Assembly: GCA_946803715.1 (NCBI GenBank)
Contig: CAMPET010000111.1
Location: forward strand, 84,609-109,115
DNA length: 24,507 nt
Direction: 5' to 3'
DNA from: Beroe ovata
Lineage: Eukaryota; Ctenophora; Nuda; Beroida; Beroidae
The stretch's first letter is position 1. Each line of letters starts with the position of its first letter. The notes beneath the pieces were generated by a model. That model saw only the letters and a program-made list of their open reading frames with translations, made no database searches and was not told the DNA's origin. This document shows, one piece after another, positions 18,201-24,507 of this stretch. The position numbers and the translations under genes are program-made.

Positions 18201-20678
18201 GCATGATGTTTCTCTTCCTATGGGGATGTACACTGGTCCTCTACATCTTCTCCCCTCTCGTCACACCCTCCATGAAACCCGAGACTTGGCCACTCCTCTT
18301 TTTCATTCTCATATTCGGTCTTTTTCTCCTACCAGCTCCCATATTCTACCATCGTACCAGATTCTGGCTACTCCGCCGATTGGTACATTCCATTCATTCA
18401 AACATCTAGACTGATACGGGATCAACCGAATATCGCAACTCCAGTTTTGTTAAAACACACGTTTTCTTTCAGTTCCGGATATTCACATCGCCTGTTTTCG
18501 ATGTCCAGTTTGCAGACTTCTTCATAGCCGATCAACTGAACAGTCTCACTACAGTTCTCCTCGACATTTCCTTCGTGTTGTGCTACTACACGTCACATTG
18601 GGGACAAGGCATGTTAACATCCCCCTGCTATACCTGATATCATGTTAACATCCCACTGTTATACCTGATATCATGTTAACAACCCCCTGTTATACCTGAT
18701 ATGATGTTAACAACCCCCTGTTATACCTGATAACATGTTAACATCCCTCTGTTGTATCTGATATAATGTTAACATCCCCCTGTCGTACCTGATAACATGT
18801 TAACAACCTCCTGTTATACATGACATGATGTTAACATCCCCCTGTTGTACTTGATATTATGTTAACAACCCCCTGTTATACCTGATATTATGTTAACAAC
18901 CCCCTGTTATACCTGATATCATGTTAACAACCCACTGTTACCCGGTACTTAGTGTTGACAGTTTCCCCTCACTGCCCTAGGCATGAAATCCTAACATCTG
19001 TGGTTGTAGCTTGTTCTGACAACAATATGTGTCCTCCATAGTCCATATGAGCTCCATAATATGGAGCTCATATGGACTATGGAGTCCATATGAGTCCGTA
19101 TATGAGTCCATATGAGCTCCATAATTGTCCATTCCACTGTCCAATGTTTATAACACCCCCTCCGCAGGAGAGGAAAAGTGTACACAACCCGGGGTATGGT
19201 ATCGGATACTCCTATCACTACTTCCCCCTTGGTTCAGATTTGCACAGTCAGTGAGACGTTACTTCACCACTAGTGACGCTTTCCCCCACCTTTTCAACGC
19301 TGGAAAATACTTCGCATCCATCCTTGTAGTGGTGGTTGCTACGGTTACCAGTACGCTTGCACGTGAGTAACTGGATGTCTTCTGACACCGACACCACCCC
19401 AATAAAAGTTGCTATAATTTTTGATGTTGAGTGTTCATATTCCCGTGTTTCTTGATTATACACGGCGCGTGCATCACGTTTTTGCAGACAAGGATGGGAC
19501 TACGATTCTGTTGGGATACGAGGCATTCTCAGCATACATCTTCTTCGCATGTTTCTCAACGCTGTACGCATACTGGTGGGATATAAAGATGGATTGGGGC
19601 TTCCTGGACCACACTTCCACTGGTCACAAAAACAAGTACCTCAGAGATGAGCTCCTTTACGCTGGCGGAAAAAAGGTGAGCCAGCTCCTTCATAATACTT
19701 TTTACCAAACCCAAGCGCAACAATAGTCGCTCGAAATCATGCGGATGATTTTGAGTAATGAGGAATATGTAAATTGTATAACACCGCCTATTCCAGTTCG
19801 TGTATTTTATCATCATGGGCCTGGATTTAGTGTTACGGTGCGTCTGGACGATCAACATATCCATGTCTGACTGGAGTTTCACCCACAAACAGTTCATTAT
19901 CACTGGAACTGCGGTCCTAGAAGCTTTCAGGTAGACCTTTCTCATAAATACATTTGAGTTGAAAAATGATTATTGTGTGTGTGATAAGCGGCAATAAGTA
20001 TCATGGCCATGCCAAATTCTCCACAAACAGCGCATGACCCAGTCATTGGTTGGTTTGGACACAAAACAGAACTGTATCCAGTGCTCTATCACCATGTTTA
20101 GAGCCCCCTTTATTATCACACCATACAAATCACATCTCATATACCGCTATCTAACCAGACAATCATATCTCACCCCGGACAGGCGATCAGTGTGGAACTT
20201 TATCCGTCTGGAGAATGAGCATCTGAACAACTGCGGTCAATTCCGTGCTGTACGGGATATTAACGTGAGGGTTATATCAGAGGACCAAAAACAAGATGAA
20301 GTTAAGGTAAGCGGGGGAGACGTGACATCACCCCGTACGTATTACGTAACTTTCACCGAATACCGACACTCATAAGTCACGTCTAAAGCGTTACGCGCCG
20401 TATACCCATGTGCAAATCCTTTACATAGACCTGCACGTTACCGTAAACGCTCACATGTTATATGTGGGTCACTCACGTACTAATCCCCGCCCGTCACCTA
20501 GGATAACGACTCGGACGAAGAAGACGATATGAAGGTGAGGAAACTAACATCACCCCGTGAAACACGTCTGAGGAGTGGCAGTGGGGCTAACAACACCCCT
20601 AACTCCGGCGAGCAACCATCGGATAGCAACACAAAGCAACCTTCTGATAGACAAGCCGAGGATGAAACCAGTGTCTAG
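15209..20678 (+). CDS. XPR1: XPR1-type SPX-EXS phosphate exporter, 17 exons, complete
   Basis: XPR1 exports inorganic phosphate across the plasma membrane; its SPX domain senses inositol pyrophosphates. In mammals it is also a retrovirus receptor. Exons: 15209-15277, 15428-15503, 15694-15783, 16061-16152, 16561-16701, 16843-16890, 17249-17350, 17445-17531, 17588-17693, 17856-18067, 18197-18382, 18473-18608, 19168-19362, 19488-19675, 19797-19930, 20183-20306 and 20502-20678 (TAG). All phases agree, giving 720 residues, close to the 696 of human XPR1. The SPX domain (about 1-175) begins [15 protein letters not shown] and includes [14 protein letters not shown] and the lysine surface [10 protein letters not shown]. 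Hydrophobic spans include about 255-270, 292-308, 343-361 and 370-388. The EXS domain (about 440-640) includes [30 protein letters not shown] and [18 protein letters not shown]. The tail is acidic then polar (DNDSDEEDD). Intron 12 begins with GC instead of GT. Intron 8 is only 56 bp. Intron 10 is 129 bp with no stop in frame. No standard polyadenylation hexamer is seen up to 21430. Confidence 0.96.
16255..16500. repeat. Degenerate TTGACACC/TTTTCC tandem repeat in XPR1 intron 4
   Basis: About ten imperfect units of roughly 15-30 bp share TTGACACC followed by a pyrimidine block (CTTTCC, TTTTCC). The region fills most of the 408-bp intron and ends near the exon 5 acceptor, so it supplies many pyrimidine tracts. 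Open frames on its minus strand are composition artefacts. Confidence 0.75.
17769..17840. repeat. 21-bp direct repeat in XPR1 intron 9
   Basis: The 21 bases at 17769-17789 recur exactly at 17820-17840, just before the exon 10 acceptor. Between them CTACAGTTTTCCC is itself repeated. This looks like a recent small duplication, and it creates extra CAG sites near the real acceptor at 17855. Confidence 0.85.
18610..18950. repeat. 31-bp minisatellite, 11 units, in XPR1 intron 12
   Basis: Eleven head-to-tail units of exactly 31 bp start at 18610 and step to 18920; the last is degenerate. Each unit has CATGTTAACAACCCCCTGTT or a close variant, then a TATACCTGATAT-type ending. Every unit carries GTTAAC within a short palindrome. 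The first base of unit 1 is the C of the GC splice donor of intron 12. Confidence 0.95.
19034..19084. repeat. Perfect 25-bp-arm palindrome in XPR1 intron 12
   Basis: The arms 19034-19058 and 19060-19084 are exact complements around a single base. They contain CCATATG and GAGCTC, both self-complementary. Related copies of AGTCCATATGAG continue to about 19125, so several alternative pairings are possible. It would form a long stem in the XPR1 pre-mRNA, ending about 80 bp before the exon 13 acceptor. Confidence 0.92.
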
Positions 20679-21430
20679 GAAATGGGTACCCACTGCTCAA
20701 GTGCGTGTATAATGTACATTGTACAATGTACATCGTATTTATAATGTATAATGTAGTGAGACTTGTACATATCTGAACAACTTCGCATCCAAGATACTTC
20801 AAATTGCCGACAACAGGTTTGTTTCATACTTTTTTCACATCAATCCGATTCGTAGTTGCGTACTGTAATTTTAAATTCTACTAAGCTGTTTATAATACTT
20901 TTTTTAAATGCTGTACTTTGTTTTCTGACGCGCAATTTAGTGTGATTCGTATTATTTTCTGGTATTATGTCTGTATAAAGAAGCTCGTTGGTTTGTATGA
21001 CACGATTTGTGTTAAGTAAATTCTCTCGCAGAAACTGGTTTATGATTTAATCAGATATCGATCAAGATCTAAGTGTATTGTGAACTAAATGTTGTACTTG
21101 ATAACCAAGCTATGTTTCCATCAATTTCATCTTTCTGTTTAATAACATTCCTGAATCGGGGCAGTAATGAAGAGAGGCGGTTCTAGTCGATGAAAGAATC
21201 TAAAAAACAAACAGAGAACATAATATCGAAATCCAACATGTATCATCAATAGACTTTTGCATTATTTCAACGCACTTTTCAGTGCAATTTCCACCATTCC
21301 AATGCCCATAGTCCACAGCTTCTCAACTCCCTTTGCATAGCTCATAGTAACAGACATTTCCCAAATTCAGTTCCAATGAATAAGTTCCTCAACCAGTTCC
21401 TCAGATATTGCAATACGTCGCATCCTCCTA
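20679..21430. other. Convergent intergenic region, XPR1 3' side / unidentified gene 3' side
   Basis: No exon is seen. A perfect 22-bp palindrome of TGTACA/TTGTACAA words lies at 20712-20733, 34 bp after the XPR1 stop and thus in its likely 3' UTR. The rest is AT-rich. A minus-strand ATTAAA at about 21138-21143 could serve the gene to the right. Confidence 0.55.
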
Positions 21431-22784
21431 TCAAATAGTGGATACAAAGGGAGAATCAATCATGGTCTCAGGGTCCATGTCATTCTCTGACCGTGATGTG
21501 TCGACCAAGAGCTGATCCTTGTGGAAGGCAAACCTCCAGTTCTTGAAGTTCTGGTAGAATTGGTCTGCAGTCGTGCACACGCCCTGAGTGTCCACATCTC
21601 TGAAGGAGGGGGGTCTCATCAGTCACCGCCCAAAGTCACTGATTTTGTGAAGGAGTCTTATCGTACTTCGAGATATACTTGAGGAGATTGACTCCATACC
21701 CATATTATCGAGATTATAACATCGCATTCAGACTATTCAGAGTGCTATCTTACTTGGAGTTGAAGTAGACCTCCACAATCCACCCTGCTATCCGGCACGG
21801 ACAACTCATCCAAGGATCCCTCTCTCCGTCCTTGATCTTATTCCGTCTCCGCTGGGTGTGGAACTCCCTGGCCACTGGGTGTAGCTCGTATATGGAGTGA
21901 CACAGGTACCCACTCAGCTTGCTCATCTTCTCCCCCAACATGGCCGGCTCGGATAGGTCACAGTTACTCAGATCCACTGACACTATTCCTGAGGGATGTG
22001 ATATTTGGAGCTGCAACTCATGTACATAAGATGATTAGATTTGGCTTTCGTTAGATTGATTTATATAATACCTATTGATATGTACATACTGACACATAGA
22101 TTTGCTACTGATGGTTTGGTTTTCTTCCAGTTCCAATTGCATTCTATTAATTTACTCTAATGCGATAGGAATGATACAATAGGAATGACAAGGGTTCAGG
22201 AACTGCAGATTGCAGAAGAGTTACGGATGTTACCTACGATATTCGGTAAGATAACCGTGTTCCTAGGTGGATGTTTTCACAGTTCACAGTCATTTGTTTG
22301 TAAGTGAAGGTATGTGCCACACACTGTAAAGACATGTGAATCTGAAACTCACTCTTGACTCTCCGTGCTCACACTCGACACTCACTCATGACACTCACCT
22401 CTGACACTCTCTCACGACACTCACCCATGACACTCACTCATGGCAGTGACACCCACCCACGTCACTCACTCATGACACTAACCCATGACACTCATCATGA
22501 CACTCACTCAAGACACTCACCCACGTCACTCACTCAAGACACTCACCCATGAGTTTTAGGATGTCTTTGTGTGGCTTATGCGGGAGGTGGTTGTACATCT
22601 TGGTATTCTTGCCGTTGTTCTCCCGGAGTTGGAATATCCCGAGCTGGTTGACGGCCACGTGACCTATCTTCCCGCTCCGTCCGCTTAAGAATGTTTTCTT
22701 GGTGTCGTCGCCCGGAAACCACCAGTTCTTGCTCATGTACATGTACGGTAACTTCTTGTTGAAGTCGAAATAACCGCTCCGGTG
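21431..22784 (-). CDS. Unidentified protein, C-terminal part, 3 exons
   Basis: I do not recognise this protein. Three minus-strand exons fit together: 22547-22784, 21754-21988 and 21431-21599 (TGA stop). Phases 1 and 2 match across both junctions and give 213 residues, starting from a CAG acceptor at 22785, so more exons must lie upstream. The sequence is globular in composition, not low-complexity. Landmarks are GYFDFNKKLPYMYMSKNWW, GRSGKIGHVAVNQLGIFQLR, a basic patch (TQRRRNKIKDGERD, about 130-143), then CPCRIAGWIVEVYFNSKD and QFYQNFKNWRFAFHKDQLLV before an acidic tail. No signal peptide or membrane span is visible in this part. Its middle intron contains a tandem repeat made of splice-donor copies. 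The exons could be mis-joined, but three matched phases plus aromatic-rich conserved-looking sequence support a real gene. Confidence 0.7.
22370..22550. repeat. Tandem repeat of a donor-like motif beside an exon
   Basis: On the plus strand the motif GACACTCACYCATG and variants (CACGTCACTCACTCAAG) recur about ten times. On the minus strand, the sense strand of the unidentified gene, it reads CATGGGTGAGTGTC. The copy nearest the exon is the 5' splice site itself (donor at 22546-22545). The 13-mer at 22538-22550 is identical to that at 22416-22428, including the last exon bases. Confidence 0.85.
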
Positions 22785-24286
22785 CTGTGAATATGAGTGT
22801 GATTAGCGTATCATCAGATAGACACACACTCATACACACACATACACACAGTACACACATACACACACACACATACACAAGCACACAATTCCACCACCGT
22901 GGCAGTCCATTGCAATTCAGGGCTGTCTCTTGTCATTGTCTAATTAGATGCGATAATAAGGCTGGAGCTAACCCAGTATCGCACCCCGGAACTTACAACC
23001 GCGTAACCCCGCCCCCCATGACGTAACCATGACAACACATGATGCGCGGCGTCGTGTATATGCTACCGTCACATTGTTGTCAACTGCTGTCAGCTCGCTG
23101 TGTGCTTTCCCAGTGCAGTGCGTGTGCTTGAAGTGCATTTGTATGAAAATTAGCTCATATGTATTGAAGACAATGTGTACATGACAGGTGACAGCATTGA
23201 CATATTCATGCGATATATTAATAGGAATACGATGACGTATGCAATTTGTCTGTAGACCTGCTTCGCACAATACACCTCATGTTTGGATGCAGGTAGGCAC
23301 GATTTTATTTCATACATTGCCGCTCGTCTTTCATTATTTGAGCGTGACTTCACGATGTCTGTGCATCTGTGTGCATCTGTGTGTGTGTGTGTGTGTGTGT
23401 GNAATTTTGCCCGCACAATATTAATATGTTCAAGTTTGGATGACGTGAGTGTATGTTATGGTGCATGAATATCACATAGCTGAGATAGTGGCGAGAATTT
23501 CATGGTTAACGTAGTCGACTGAATCATGAACAAATTTTGCAGGATTTGTTGAAAGCAAGGGGTCGCTCATAGGTAAAGGTTTCTCTCAAGATAAAATGAC
23601 ACACCTCGGAAGGCAACCCCCATAACAACCTAACCAGGACACCCAGCCCGACAGCAACATCAATTCGGTGATTCTACCATAGCAGCTTCAAGCTCATAGA
23701 CAGGTACCTATATCGTGTTTCTGTCAGAAGTGTCAATTAAATACAGTTTTGCCGGATGTTATCTGTCCACTGTTTCTTGCGCGCGGCAAATACAAAATAC
23801 AGTTATATGGCAGCCGTCAATTTCATTTTAACACGACAGAAAAATTTCACTTATGTAGTCCTACGATCGATCCCTGCTCGAATTTTGGCCCTTTTTGGTC
23901 TCCCGAGGTAACTTCCCTATGTGTAACTTCGAAATCACGTCTAAGAAGAAATTGGAATTTTCACTGATTTCCCGATGAGGTAGCCCGAAAGTTCTTCCAG
24001 ATTCGGAGATCTACGTGATTCGGATCCTTCATCTTCCAAATATTATTGGTGATCCACGGACTATACAGCTAAAACCAAATTCAGTTACAGAAATGTTTAA
24101 GCAATATAAGCAGTCCACTCTCCTGCAGTATAACATGACTGCTGTGTCATTAGTCTGATAGGGACAACAGCCACATGTGTATTGTGTCTCTATCATCAGA
24201 CGATCTGTGTGTAGCATGTGTTCATTTGTCATTGATATGGCCCTTCTTATGGCCCTTTATACATGTTGTGAGCAATGTTATGAGCT
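22785..24286. other. No supported gene; microsatellites and unique DNA
   Basis: An (AC)n run lies at about 22821-22887 and a (TG)n run at 23379-23401, ending in an unresolved base at 23402. The unidentified gene at 21431-22784 should have more exons to the right, so part of this is probably its intron, but I could not fix another exon. Confidence 0.5.
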
Positions 24287-24507
24287 GAGAGTGAGTGGTG
24301 CTGAGTTGAGTGTAATCTTTGCTGAAGGTTGAGAGTGAGTGTTTCTGAGTTGAGTGTTATCGTTGCTGAGGGTTAAGAGTGGTTCTGAGTTGAGTGTTAT
24401 TGTTGCTGAAGGTTGAGAGTGAGTGTTTCTGAGTTAAGTGTTATTGCTGCCGAGGGTTGGGAGTGTTTCTGAGTTGAGTGTTATTGTTGCTGAGGGTTGG
24501 GAGTGTT
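24287..24507. repeat. 44/40-bp minisatellite running off the window end
   Basis: Units begin at 24287, 24331, 24375, 24415, 24459 and 24499, with lengths 44, 44, 40, 44, 40 and a truncated last unit. The core is GTTTCTGAGTTGAGTGTTAT followed by TGTTGCTGAGGGTT. The shorter units lack four bases of the GAGAGTGAGT start. The array continues past the window. Confidence 0.92.

Noticed and set aside
18610-18950. CRISPR-like appearance of regular repeats
   Set aside because: The 31-bp units are directly head-to-tail with no unique spacers, in an intron of an animal gene. It is a minisatellite.
23605-23673. Possible further minus-strand exon of the unidentified gene (NHRIDVAVGLGVLVRLLWGL)
   Set aside because: It has an AG before and a GT after and its phase would fit, but one short hydrophobic segment with no homology is not enough to support an exon.
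23749-23967. 72-codon plus-strand open frame
   Set aside because: It has no motif, no splice context and no link to a neighbour. It was examined as an exon and left out.

Overview
This is a stretch of animal nuclear genome. The genes are spliced, mostly with GT-AG introns of about 55-600 bp. Microsatellites and minisatellites are frequent, overall base composition is moderately AT-rich, and the gene families are metazoan (Mint/X11, ORMDL, XPR1, ALDH1L). The ORMDL and XPR1 proteins look rather diverged from vertebrate ones, which would suit an early-branching marine invertebrate such as a sponge or cnidarian. That placement is inference and I cannot name a species. Two unresolved bases (8354, 23402) show this is assembled draft sequence.

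Layout: 1-3616 holds no gene I can support, only microsatellite, inverted-repeat and degenerate tandem-repeat DNA. 3617-7966 (+) is the PTB-PDZ-PDZ C-terminal part of a Mint/X11/LIN-10 adaptor (APBA family), rebuilt as seven exons with consistent phases. Its 2.27-kb last intron contains a complete intronless gene on the opposite strand (5672-7153) for a secreted tyrosine-rich protein with GYPNH repeats and an eight-cysteine C-terminal region. 8865-13671 (-) is a complete ten-exon 10-formyltetrahydrofolate dehydrogenase. An in-frame upstream ATG adds a presequence-like leader, pointing to the mitochondrial ALDH1L2 form. About 550 bp of divergent promoter separates it from an intronless ORMDL gene (14222-14683, +). 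XPR1, the SPX-EXS phosphate exporter, follows closely with 17 exons (15209-20678, +). The right end holds the last three exons of an unidentified gene (21431-22784, -), then repeat-rich DNA with no supported gene to 24507.

The genes do not form one pathway. The most notable observations are the nested Tyr-rich orphan gene, two intronic tandem repeats that begin exactly at 5' splice sites (one at a non-canonical GC donor in XPR1, one whose unit is a copy of the splice donor itself), a stop-free 129-bp XPR1 intron, and the very short ORMDL-to-XPR1 spacing. I found no mobile-element coding region, CRISPR array, rRNA or tRNA by eye. Exon borders come from splice consensus, phase and family resemblance, with no transcript data.
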